Shown piece after piece: positions 15,818 to 23,529 of a DNA stretch of 64,000 bases (positions are counted from its first letter, which is position 1; each line of letters begins with the position of its first letter). Source of the stretch: CALGFH01 sp036003705 (GTDB taxonomy: Bacteria > Actinomycetota > CALGFH01); NCBI GenBank assembly GCA_036003705.1, contig DASYSE010000066.1, forward strand, positions 11,544-75,543. The letters run 5' to 3'. The notes under the pieces are model-generated. The model was given only the letters and a program-made list of their open reading frames with translations. It searched no databases and was not told the origin of the DNA. The position numbers and the translations under genes were made by a program.

Positions 15818-16389
15818 GGCGAGTTCCCTTCTGATCGGAGGGCGCGCTGGAACTCGAAGCGGTTCTCGAGCATGTGCAGGTCCATGTGGAAGCTTTTGGG
15901 GCCGACGGGCTCGACCTTGGCGACCAGGCAGGCCAGCTCGGGGGCGTTGATCGCCGCCACCGCGGCCGCCTCGAACTCGTCCAGCCCGACGACCGTCCGG
16001 GCGTTGGCGATGCCGGCGGCGCGGGCGATCCCGGCCAGGTCGGAGCCGGTGGCGGTGGCCGTCGGGAAGCCGCCGACGCTGAGCAGGCTCTGGTTGTCGA
16101 ACACGATGTGGGTCAGGTTGCCTGGGGCGTAGCGGGCCAGGGTGGTGAGCCCCCCCAGGTTCATCAGCACCGAGCCGTCGCCGTCGAGCACGACCACCCG
16201 GCGCCGCGGCTGGGACAGCGCGATGCCCAGCCCCATCGAGGAGGCCAGGCCCATGGCATGCTCCAGGTAGAAGAAGTTGGGCCGGTGCCCCAGCGAGTAC
16301 AGCTCAACCGCGACCGCCCCCATGATGGTGACCACCGCGCACCCGGCCAGCTCGTCGTAGATCGCCGCCAGGCAGTCGATCCGCTTCAC
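15814..16389 (-). CDS. ThDP-binding decarboxylase subunit (sulfopyruvate decarboxylase beta/ComE-like)
   Basis: The chosen GTG at 16389 overlaps the preceding stop as GTGA and gives 191 residues. The protein is a single ThDP PP-type domain. The cofactor motif runs from GDGSVLMNLGGL (near residue 91) to the Asn of FDNQSLLSVGG. It has the size and pattern of ComE, phosphonopyruvate or similar split 2-oxo-acid decarboxylase beta subunits. It needs the PYR-type partner encoded immediately upstream. Substrate unknown; sulfopyruvate is only one family possibility. Confidence 0.83.
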   Translation of the reverse strand: MKRIDCLAAIYDELAGCAVVTIMGAVAVELYSLGHRPNFFYLEHAMGLASSMGLGIALSQPRRRVVVLDGDGSVLMNLGGLTTLARYAPGNLTHIVFDNQSLLSVGGFPTATATGSDLAGIARAAGIANARTVVGLDEFEAAAVAAINAPELACLVAKVEPVGPKSFHMDLHMLENRFEFQRALRSEGNSP

Positions 16390-16904
16390 GCCAGGGCCTC
16401 CCACATCAGGTCGCGGGTGAGCAGCAGGGCCACCGGGGCCAGCGACGCCTGGGCCAGGGTCATGGCCCGGCTCACCTGGAGCTGGACGGTCTCGGGGTCG
16501 CGGAGCTCGTCGGTGACGATCCCCAGCGCGTCCAGGACCGGCCGGGTGGCGCGGCCGCCCTGGGTCTGCCAGGGGTCGGGCTCGCCCAGGTGGCCGCGGT
16601 CGCTGACCAGCATCAGCAGCGGGATCCTGTACAGCTGGGCCAGCGACACGATGCCGTTGACCGACTGGAGCAGGCCGTGGTTCTGCATCAGCATGGCCGA
16701 CCTGCGGCCGGCCAGGTGGGCGCCGGCGGAGACACCGACCCCCTCTTCCTCCTTGGCCAGCCGGACCAGGATCATGCCCGGGTCGTCCTCGGCCAGCCGG
16801 ATGAGGTGGACCAGCCAGGTTTCGGGCAGGGCGCTGACCACCTCCACCCCGGTGGCGACCAGGGCGTCGTAGACCAGCTTGGAGTGGCGCTCGGAGACCG
16901 GCAC
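16386..16904 (-). CDS. ThDP-binding decarboxylase subunit (sulfopyruvate decarboxylase alpha/ComD-like)
   Basis: The GTG at 16904 lies two bases after the stop of the small gene upstream and gives 172 residues beginning MPVSERHSKLVYDAL. It is a ThDP PYR-type domain. The segment LVRLAKEEEGVGVSAGAHLAG carries the Glu that activates the cofactor, and MQNHGLLQSVNGI is typical of the ComD branch. It would form the active site with the following PP-domain subunit. The two subunits are separate genes overlapping by 4 bp. Confidence 0.83.
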   Translation of the reverse strand: MPVSERHSKLVYDALVATGVEVVSALPETWLVHLIRLAEDDPGMILVRLAKEEEGVGVSAGAHLAGRRSAMLMQNHGLLQSVNGIVSLAQLYRIPLLMLVSDRGHLGEPDPWQTQGGRATRPVLDALGIVTDELRDPETVQLQVSRAMTLAQASLAPVALLLTRDLMWEALA

Positions 16905-16906
16905 GG

Positions 16907-17116
16907 CTAGGCGCCCAGGTCGATCAGCTGCTCGTGCTCCAGGCCCAGGTCGTTGACCACGTTCCATAGCCCGACGGTGGCCGCGCGGACCCCGGCGCGC
17001 ACGCAGGGGGCCAGGTCGTCTCCTTCCAGCAGCGCCTTGCAGCGGCGGTACAGGTCCAGCAGCTCGTCCTCGAGCGGGGTGGTCGGCCGGCCGAGCAGGT
17101 CGGTGGTGGTGGGCAT
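16907..17116 (-). CDS. Small conserved-looking hypothetical protein (69 aa)
   Basis: The ATG at 17116 is 2 bp from the CoA-ligase stop and the TAG at 16907 is 2 bp from the next start, so it is embedded in the operon. The sequence is acidic, predicted mostly helical, with one Cys (APCVRAGVRAA), and ends LEHEQLIDLGA. It has no recognised family. Its tight placement suggests a small subunit or a carrier/adaptor for the ligase or the ThDP enzyme. Confidence 0.7.
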   Translation of the reverse strand: MPTTTDLLGRPTTPLEDELLDLYRRCKALLEGDDLAPCVRAGVRAATVGLWNVVNDLGLEHEQLIDLGA

Positions 17117-17118
17117 GG

Positions 17119-18465
17119 TCAGCCTCCGATGGGCGTGTCGCGCTGGTCGACGGTCCGCCGGGCCTTCAGCTCGAAGCGGGGCAGCTCGCCGGGGCCGGCC
17201 CGCTCGACCTCGAAGCGCAGCCCCTCGTGGGCCTCGGCCAGCGCCTTGGCCAGCCGTTCGGCCATGTCCGCCCAGGCCTCGTCGCTGGTGTCGGCGGCCG
17301 GCTCCACCCGAAGGGCGATCCGGTCGAAGTGGCCCTCGCGGGTCAGGCGCAGCTGGAACTCCTCGATGCCCGGGTGCTCGCGCACGATCCCCTCGACCGC
17401 CCGCGGGTAGACGTTGGTCCCCCTGACCAGCTTCATGTCGTCGACCCGGCCGAGGATGCCGCCCTCGTACAGGTCGAAGCCGCGCCCGCAGGTGCAGCGG
17501 GAGGCCGGCACCTTGGCGACCAGGTCGGCGGTGCGGTAGCGCAGCAGCGGGATGATGCCCCGGCCGAACGAGGTCACCACCCGCTCCCCCGCCTCGCCGT
17601 AGCCGACCGGCTGGTCGCCGGCCGGGTCGAGGACCTCCTCGAGGTAGTGGTCCTCGATGATATGGGTGCCGCCGGGCTGGTGGGTGCACTCGAAGACCAT
17701 GATGGTGCCGATCTCGGTCATGCCGGCGGTGTCGCCCGCCTTGGCCCCCCAGAGCCGCTCGATCAGGGCTTTGGTCTGCGGGATCGACCCGGCCGGCTCG
17801 CCGGACAGGATCAGGCGCCGCACCGGGCTGGCCGCCAGGTCGACGCCGAGCCGCTCCGCCTCCTGGGCCAGGCGCAGGGCGTAGGTCGGGGTGGAGGCGA
17901 CCACGGTCGCCCCGAAGTCGAGGAGCTGCTTGACCCGGCCTTCGGTGGTCTGGGCGCCGCCGGGCACGTTGAGCACGCCCATCTTCTCCATGCCGTAGTG
18001 CAGGCCCCAGAAGCCGATGAACGACCCGTAGCCGAAGGCGACGTAGGCGGTGTCGGCCGGTCGGACCCCGAAGCCCCACAGCCCGTAGCACCACATCTCG
18101 GCCTGCCAGGCCCAGTCCTTGGTGGTGTCCAGCACCCGGATCGGCTCCCGGCCGGTGGTGCCCGAGGTGGTGTGCCAGCGGATGGCCGCCTCCCGGCCGG
18201 CCACCGGCAGCAGGCCGAACGGTGGCGCCTCGCCCTGCGAGGCCATCCACTGGTCGCGGGTCAGCAGCGGCAGCCGGCGCAGGTCGTCGAGGGTCTTGAG
18301 CTGCTCGGGGGCGAACCCGGCCTCGCGGAACGACCGCTGGTAGAAGGGGCTGCGGGCAGCCGCCCAATCGCACAGCCGGCGCAGCTTGGCCAGCTGCAGG
18401 ACGGCCAGCTCGTCGCGCCCCAGGGTCTCCGTCTTGGGGTTCCAGTACTGATCTCCGGCACCCAT
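17119..18465 (-). CDS. Phenylacetate-CoA ligase-like AMP-dependent acid-CoA ligase (PaaK family)
   Basis: The 448-residue product starts at the ATG at 18465, preceded by GGAGGAGG. The N-terminus (YWNPKTETLGRDEL) and the adenylation motif TSGTTGREPIRV near residue 98 are PaaK-type, as are RYRTADL and RVDDMKLVRGTNVYP in the C-terminal lid. A CxC-type pair in RCTCGRGF may contribute to a metal site known in related ligases. The enzyme would activate an aromatic or short organic acid to its CoA thioester in the cytoplasm. It is the first gene of the operon 18465-15041; partners suggest a pathway that also decarboxylates a 2-oxo acid and hydrolyses an amide or ring. Confidence 0.88.
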   Translation of the reverse strand: MGAGDQYWNPKTETLGRDELAVLQLAKLRRLCDWAAARSPFYQRSFREAGFAPEQLKTLDDLRRLPLLTRDQWMASQGEAPPFGLLPVAGREAAIRWHTTSGTTGREPIRVLDTTKDWAWQAEMWCYGLWGFGVRPADTAYVAFGYGSFIGFWGLHYGMEKMGVLNVPGGAQTTEGRVKQLLDFGATVVASTPTYALRLAQEAERLGVDLAASPVRRLILSGEPAGSIPQTKALIERLWGAKAGDTAGMTEIGTIMVFECTHQPGGTHIIEDHYLEEVLDPAGDQPVGYGEAGERVVTSFGRGIIPLLRYRTADLVAKVPASRCTCGRGFDLYEGGILGRVDDMKLVRGTNVYPRAVEGIVREHPGIEEFQLRLTREGHFDRIALRVEPAADTSDEAWADMAERLAKALAEAHEGLRFEVERAGPGELPRFELKARRTVDQRDTPIGG

Positions 18466-18640
18466 GCTCCGGCCTCCTCCGCTGCGTCGCGAGATCGAGC
18501 CTGGATGTTGCGGAGCATACCGGGAACCCGATCGACCGGGGCACCCCCTGGGCTCCCTCCGGCCCCCGGTCGGGTGCTCACCCGGCCTTGACCCGGGCCC
18601 CTGGTACCCTTGTGGGGGACGGCCAAGGGGGTGTGCCCGG

Positions 18641-18940
18641 GTGGAACCGTTGCTGCAGGTGCTGGCCCGGGCGGTCCGGCGTGGCGGGGTGTTCCTGGTC
18701 GGGATGACCCTGCTGATCGTCGGGGCCGCCATGCTGGTGCTGCCCGGCCCCGGGATCGCCGTCATCCTGCTCGGCCTGGTGGTGCTGTCGGCCGAGTTCC
18801 AATGGGCCAAGCACGTCCTGGCCTGGGTCCGCGAACGGGCCTTCGACCTCAAGACCCAGGCGCAGTCGCGCCTGCCAGGTGCCAACCGCCAGCCCCCCAG
18901 CGGCCCGCCCGGCCGCGACCGCCCCGATCGGGCCGCCTAG
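18641..18940 (+). CDS. PGPGW-family small transmembrane protein
   Basis: Starting at the GTG at 18641 (CCAAGGGG upstream), the 99-residue product has one long hydrophobic segment split by LVLPGPGIAVILLGLVVL, the PGPG signature of the PGPGW membrane family. A basic, Gln/Pro-rich tail follows. TACCCT at 18605-18610 is a possible -10 element. Its stop overlaps the stop of the converging gene at the palindrome CTAG (18937-18940). Function of the family is unknown. Confidence 0.8.
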   Translation: MEPLLQVLARAVRRGGVFLVGMTLLIVGAAMLVLPGPGIAVILLGLVVLSAEFQWAKHVLAWVRERAFDLKTQAQSRLPGANRQPPSGPPGRDRPDRAA

Positions 18941-19485
18941 CCGCGAGCGCGGGTCGAGGTTCGGCGGGCGACCAGGGTGACCAGCGTCAGGGTGCAGATG
19001 GTGGCGACCACCCCGATGGCCAGGCGGGTCAGGCTGCCGCCGGCGGGGAGGTCGGCGGCGAGCAGGATCACCGCGCCGAGGCCGAGGGCGGCCATGGTGG
19101 TGGCGGCGAGGACGACCGCTCTGGCCTCCAGGACAGGGCGGTCGTCGCGGACCTGGGGGCGGGCTTCCCTGGCCCAGCTGGCCAGCTCGGCGTAGAGGAG
19201 CAGGCCGGCGCCGACCAGCGGAGCGGCGGCGTCGATCCGGTCGCCGCGGCGCACCAGCACCACCGCGTACTCGGCCAGGAGCACGGAGAGGGCCGGGGCG
19301 AGCAGGGACGGCAGCCGCAGGGCGGCTCCGGCGGCCAGCAGCAGGCCAAGCCCGGCCAGCCAGGCCAGCGCCTCCCGTAGCGGGCCGGACACCGCGGCCA
19401 GCGGGGCGAGCGCGAGCCCGGCGGCGACCGCGGTGGCGGCAAGGCCGCAGGCTAGCGGGGCGCGAGCCCGCCGCGGCGCCGGCAT
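18937..19485 (-). CDS. Hypothetical membrane protein, last gene of the MoxR-DUF58 operon
   Basis: From the ATG at 19485 (overlapping the DUF58 gene by 34 bp) the 182-residue product is very Ala/Leu-rich with five or so predicted membrane helices and short loops. No catalytic motif is visible. It is the distal gene after DUF58 and probably an inner-membrane partner of the same system. Confidence 0.68.
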   Translation of the reverse strand: MPAPRRARAPLACGLAATAVAAGLALAPLAAVSGPLREALAWLAGLGLLLAAGAALRLPSLLAPALSVLLAEYAVVLVRRGDRIDAAAPLVGAGLLLYAELASWAREARPQVRDDRPVLEARAVVLAATTMAALGLGAVILLAADLPAGGSLTRLAIGVVATICTLTLVTLVARRTSTRARG

Positions 19486-20735
19486 GCCTCCACCTCCAGC
19501 AGCACCTGCTGCAGGTGCCGCTCGTCGGTCCACTCGATCACCGTCGCGCCCAGCCGCTGGTAGCGGTGGCGCAGCGTCTCGCGCTCCAGGGCCCACAGGC
19601 GGTGGGCGAGCTCCCCCCAGTCGCCGGTCGCCCCGCCGGCGTGGGTCAGCGGGGAGATGTCGACGACGGCCAGGTCGTAGCCGCGGGCCAGCAGGTCGAA
19701 CAGGGCGGCGACGCCGCGCTCGTCGACCAGCGGGGTCAGCGCCACGATCAGGGCCTTGGCGGGCAGGGTCCGGGGCGGGAGGTGCCGGATCCCCTTCCAG
19801 GCCGCGGTCGCGAACACCTGGGTCTCCATCAGCGTGTCCAGCAGCCGGTAGAGGGCGGTCTGGCCGCCGCCCGGCTGCAGCCACTGCACGAAGCCGCCGA
19901 AGCTGACCAGCCCGACCCGGTCGCGCTGGCCGAGGTAGGCCGATGCCAGCGAGGCTGCCGCCCCGACAGCCAGGTCCAGGGTGCTGCCGGTGCTCCCGCG
20001 GACGTCGAGGAAGCTGTCGAGGAACAGGACGATGTCGGTGGTCCGCTCAGGATGGCGCTGGTTGACCATCAGCGCCCCCCGGCGGGCGGTGGCCCGCCAG
20101 TTGATCGAGCGGGGCCGGTCGCCGGGCAGGAACGGCCGCAGGTCGGCGAACTCGATGCCGTCGCCGCGCTGCCCGGACACGTGGCTGCCGGTGGAGACCT
20201 GGGTCTCGAACGGATGGACCAGCGCCCGCAACGCCTCGGGGACGGGGAAGACCTTGACGGCGGCGTGCCGGTCCAGGTGACCTTCCCAGGTGAACAGCCG
20301 GAAGCGGTCGTGGGCCCGCAGGTGCGCGTCGCCCAGCCAGTAGGCACCCCAGCGGCGGCAGGTGAGCCGGACCGTGACGGTCCGCTCCTCCCCCGCCGCC
20401 AGGCGCACGGCCAGCGCCCAGGTGCGGCCGGTGCCGCCCGGGCCCTCCATCCCTGGGGGAACGACCAGCAGCACCTCGAGGCGGTCGACCGGGGTGACGG
20501 CGCGCAGGGCGACCTGGACGGTCAGCTCGTCGCCGACCAGCGCCCGCTCCCGGTCGACGGTGACCTCGGCCCGCAGCTCGGGGTCGTGGGCGCCGGCCAG
20601 GCCGGCCACCACCAGCACGGCCAGGGGCGCGGCGGCCGCGACCAGCTCCGGGCGTCCGAGGGCCAGCCCGGCCAGCAGCGCCAGCGCGGCCACCCCGATG
20701 TAGGCGGCGATCTTGGCGCTGGGCCGGCGGGTCAC
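19452..20735 (-). CDS. DUF58 domain-containing protein (vWA-like)
   Basis: Two N-terminal hydrophobic segments are followed by a beta-rich domain and then the DUF58 core with the hallmark LPGDRPRSINWRATARRG near residue 215. The following part (TTDIVLFLDSFLD) resembles a vWA fold metal site. DUF58 proteins almost always occur next to MoxR ATPases, as here. The GTG at 20735 (VTRRPSAKIAAY) gives 427 residues; a GTG at 20786 would add 17 residues, and neither has a clear ribosome binding site. It probably acts at the membrane with the MoxR chaperone; target unknown. Confidence 0.85.
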   Translation of the reverse strand: MTRRPSAKIAAYIGVAALALLAGLALGRPELVAAAAPLAVLVVAGLAGAHDPELRAEVTVDRERALVGDELTVQVALRAVTPVDRLEVLLVVPPGMEGPGGTGRTWALAVRLAAGEERTVTVRLTCRRWGAYWLGDAHLRAHDRFRLFTWEGHLDRHAAVKVFPVPEALRALVHPFETQVSTGSHVSGQRGDGIEFADLRPFLPGDRPRSINWRATARRGALMVNQRHPERTTDIVLFLDSFLDVRGSTGSTLDLAVGAAASLASAYLGQRDRVGLVSFGGFVQWLQPGGGQTALYRLLDTLMETQVFATAAWKGIRHLPPRTLPAKALIVALTPLVDERGVAALFDLLARGYDLAVVDISPLTHAGGATGDWGELAHRLWALERETLRHRYQRLGATVIEWTDERHLQQVLLEVEACRRRGGLAPR

Positions 20736-20834
20736 CGGTCGACCCGATTCACCAGGGCACCCGCATGGGAGCGCCGCCCGATCCACCGGGGCGGCCCTTC
20801 GGGGTTCCCCGGCGCCCTTCGGCGGACCCCTCCG

Positions 20835-21827
20835 TCATCCGCCCGGGCGGGACCGGGCGGCGGCCGGCTCGGCCTCCGGCGGCGGGGTCGGGACCTGCTC
20901 GAGCAGCTCGGCCACCACGTCCTCGGTGCGGACCCGGCGCACCCACAGCTCCGGCCGCAGGATCAGCCGGTGGGCGAGCGCGGGGACGGCCACCGCCTTG
21001 ACGTCCTCGGGGGTGACGAAGTCGCGGCCGGAGAGGGCGGCCTTGGCCCTTGCCACCTTGAGCAGCGCGAGCGTCCCCCGGGGGCTGGCCCCGACCTGGA
21101 CCCGGGGGCTGGCCCTGGTCGCCCCGACCAGCTCGACCATGTAGCGGCCGACGCTGGAGGCGACGTGGACGTCCTCGACCGCCCGCTGCATGCCGAGCAC
21201 GTCGGCGGCCGTGGCCACCCTGGCCAGCTCCACCTCGTCGCCGGTCCGTTCCAGGCGGCGCTCCAGCATCCGCCATTCGGCGTCGGCCGAGGGGTAGCCG
21301 ACCGACAGCCGCAGCAGGAACCGGTCCAGCTGGGCCTCGGGCAGCGGGTAGGTGCCTTCGTACTCGATCGGGTTCTGGGTGGCCACCACCAGGAACGGCC
21401 GCTCCAGGAGCCTGGTGACGCCGTCGATGGTCACCTGCCGCTCCTGCATCGCCTCCAGCAGCGCCGCCTGGGTCTTGGGCGGGGAGCGGTTGATCTCGTC
21501 GCCGAGCAGCAGGTTGGTGAACACCGGGCCGGGCCGGAACTCGAAGTCGCCGAGGCGCTGGCTGTAGATCGAGGAGCCGGTCACGTCCGAGGGCATCAGG
21601 TCGGGGGTGAACTGCACGCGGGAGAAGCGCAGCGAGGTCACCTGGGCGAAGGACCGGGCGATCAGGGTCTTGGCCAGGCCGGGGAAGTCGTCGAGAAGCA
21701 CGTGGCCGTCGGCCAGCAGCCCGAGCAGCACCAGCTCGAGTGCGTCGCGCTTGCCGACCACGGCCCGCTCGACCTCGTCGAGCACCCGTTCGGCCAGCCC
21801 GCGCAGGTCGGCGAGGTGCTGGCTCAC
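20835..21827 (-). CDS. MoxR-family AAA+ ATPase
   Basis: This 330-residue AAA+ protein starts at a GTG that overlaps the preceding stop (GTGA). The nucleotide loop is DDFPGLAKTLIA, the Lys-Thr form typical of MoxR. The Walker B region is LLLGDEINRSPPKTQAALLEAM, and the sensor is VATQNPIEYEGTYPLPEAQLDRF. MoxR proteins act as chaperones that help metal-cofactor or vWA proteins mature. Here the neighbours DUF4129 and DUF58 are the standard partners. About 100 bp separate it from DUF58. Confidence 0.92.
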   Translation of the reverse strand: MSQHLADLRGLAERVLDEVERAVVGKRDALELVLLGLLADGHVLLDDFPGLAKTLIARSFAQVTSLRFSRVQFTPDLMPSDVTGSSIYSQRLGDFEFRPGPVFTNLLLGDEINRSPPKTQAALLEAMQERQVTIDGVTRLLERPFLVVATQNPIEYEGTYPLPEAQLDRFLLRLSVGYPSADAEWRMLERRLERTGDEVELARVATAADVLGMQRAVEDVHVASSVGRYMVELVGATRASPRVQVGASPRGTLALLKVARAKAALSGRDFVTPEDVKAVAVPALAHRLILRPELWVRRVRTEDVVAELLEQVPTPPPEAEPAAARSRPGG

Positions 21828-22387
21828 CGGGACCCCTCCCGATCCACCGGGGCGGCCGACCCCTCGGTGTCGATCCGTTCCAGGTTGGCGACCAGCTCGG
21901 CCAGGTCGTCGCGGGACAGGCCGGGGGCCTCCCGGTCCGGCAGGCTGCCGCTGTCGGGGCCGAGCAGCGCCCAGCCGGTCTCGCCGAGGGCGGCCCTGGC
22001 CGGCGCCGGGTCGCCGTCCAGGTCGACCGCGCGCGACCAGCGCAGCCGGTCGGCGGCCACCGGCCGCAGCTCCGGCCGCAGCCGGGTCTTGGCATGCAGG
22101 GCGCTGGCGCTGGAGAGCGCGAGCAGCCGCACCAGCCGGTCCAGCTCGGCCGGCGGCTTCGGCGCGGCCGGCCTGGCGGCCAGGGCGGCGTCGAACGGAG
22201 ACGCCGGGGCTGGCGGGTAGGCCAGCCGCAGCCAGACGACCAGCAGGCGCACGCTGAGACCGCCCAGCACCAGCAGGTAGGTCGCGACCGCCAGCGGCCG
22301 CCGGGTCGGGATGAGCTGGATGACCGCGACCAGCGCCAAGCTGGCCCCGACCGCCAGCAGGGCCGCCCTGATCACCGCCCCGGTCAT
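21824..22387 (-). CDS. Hypothetical membrane protein between DUF4129 and moxR
   Basis: The 187-residue product has two N-terminal hydrophobic helices (about 5-25 and 35-55), then a soluble part that ends in a charged helix. Both gene borders are 4-bp overlaps (ATGA with the upstream gene, GTGA with moxR), so the operon is translationally coupled throughout. No family was recognised. It occupies the position where other actinobacterial MoxR operons also encode a small membrane protein. Confidence 0.7.
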   Translation of the reverse strand: MTGAVIRAALLAVGASLALVAVIQLIPTRRPLAVATYLLVLGGLSVRLLVVWLRLAYPPAPASPFDAALAARPAAPKPPAELDRLVRLLALSSASALHAKTRLRPELRPVAADRLRWSRAVDLDGDPAPARAALGETGWALLGPDSGSLPDREAPGLSRDDLAELVANLERIDTEGSAAPVDREGSR

Positions 22388-23304
22388 GGTGGGCTCGCCG
22401 CCGCCGTGGCGTCGGCGAGCTCGACCGCCTCGGCGAGCTCCCGGCGGACGGCGCGCAGCGCGGCGATGGCCGCGTCGCGGTCGGCCCGGTCGATGGTGTG
22501 GTGACTGAACTTGGCCCGCTCGAACAGGTCGGTGAGGCGGTGCACGGAGGTGGGGCTGGCCCATGCCGCCTCCAGCACCCGGGCGGCGTACTCGAACGGG
22601 GCCTCGGCCGCCCGCCTGGGGAAGCCGACCGCGGCCAGGCCGCGCTCCATCCTGGCCCAGGCGGCGATCACCGCCCGGCGGGGGTCGGGCTCGCGCTCCA
22701 GGTCGTCGAGGGTGTCGTCGACCAGCTCGACCAGGCGCGCGGCCGGCGACCGGGGCGGGTGCCGGCCGCGCCGGTCGGCCAGCAGCTGGGCGGCCACGAT
22801 GGCGATCATCGCCAGCAGGGCCGTGCCGGCGACGACCAGCGGCACCACCCCGGGGCTGGGCGGAGCGGTCGGCACCTCGATCGAGCTGGGCGGCGTCGGG
22901 GTGCTGGAGGGGGTGACCCGGTCAACCAGCCCGTCCAGCCCGAGCGGGTGCCGGAGCAGCCACAGGACCAGGATCACGGCCAGCGGCAGCAGCACGCCGA
23001 ACGTGCTGTTGCGCCGGCGCCTGGGGCTGTTGGGGCGGTGGTGGGGCAGAAGGACCATGACAGCCAGCAGCCCGGCGGCCACCATGGCCAGGAGGATGAG
23101 CAGCAGCAGGCTGTCGACCAGGTCGGCCGGGTAGCTGGGCCGGCCACGGCCGCTGCCCAGCGGGCCACGCAGGCTGCCCACCGCGACCAGGGCCAGCAGC
23201 AGGACGGCGGCGATGGCCGGCGGCGCCGCCGACGAGCCCAGCCTCCGGCGGGTCGCGCCGCGGCCAGGCGGCGTGCGCCGCTCCGGCTGCCTGTCCTCCG
23301 CCAC
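22384..23304 (-). CDS. DUF4129 domain-containing membrane protein
   Basis: This is a 306-residue protein with four predicted membrane helices (about 28-45, 62-85, 100-118, 155-178). The C-terminal cytoplasmic DUF4129 domain includes AVIAAWARMERGLAAVGFPRR and LTDLFERAKFSHHTIDRADRD. It is the first gene of the operon with moxR and DUF58. In other bacteria this trio often also includes a transglutaminase-like protein, which is absent here. Role unknown; membrane-protein quality or envelope functions have been proposed for such clusters. Confidence 0.82.
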   Translation of the reverse strand: MAEDRQPERRTPPGRGATRRRLGSSAAPPAIAAVLLLALVAVGSLRGPLGSGRGRPSYPADLVDSLLLLILLAMVAAGLLAVMVLLPHHRPNSPRRRRNSTFGVLLPLAVILVLWLLRHPLGLDGLVDRVTPSSTPTPPSSIEVPTAPPSPGVVPLVVAGTALLAMIAIVAAQLLADRRGRHPPRSPAARLVELVDDTLDDLEREPDPRRAVIAAWARMERGLAAVGFPRRAAEAPFEYAARVLEAAWASPTSVHRLTDLFERAKFSHHTIDRADRDAAIAALRAVRRELAEAVELADATAAASPP

Positions 23305-23352
23305 GCGCTCCCTCGCCGCCTTGGTCCCACCCCCGGTGCGCCCATCGTCCCA

Positions 23353-23529
23353 CAGTTGCGGGAGGCTCCGCCCCCCTGCATGCCCCGCGCTCGCCGCTGC
23401 CGGTGGTCGGTCCCTGCACCCTCAGCCCACGACCGGCGAGCCAGCTGCGGGGGCTCCGCCCCCTGCCATGCCCCCACTCGCCGCTGCCGGTGATCCGTCC
23501 CTCCACCCTCGGCTCACGACCGGTGCTCA
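23353..23529. repeat. 89-bp tandem duplication with hairpins, between an aminotransferase stop and the DUF4129 gene
   Basis: Units 23353-23441 and 23442-23529 are clearly related (shared CTCGCCGCTGCCGGTG and CACGACCGG). Each contains a GGGGGC-TCC-GCCCCC-type hairpin, perfect at 23449-23463. The second unit includes the aminotransferase stop codon. On the minus strand the hairpins would lie just 3' of that gene and could end transcription, but there is no T-tract. Confidence 0.8.

Noticed and set aside
16907..18544. A long minus-strand frame covering the CoA-ligase region
   Set aside because: Only its last 69 codons (from 17116) look real; the upstream part is a shadow of the PaaK-like gene.
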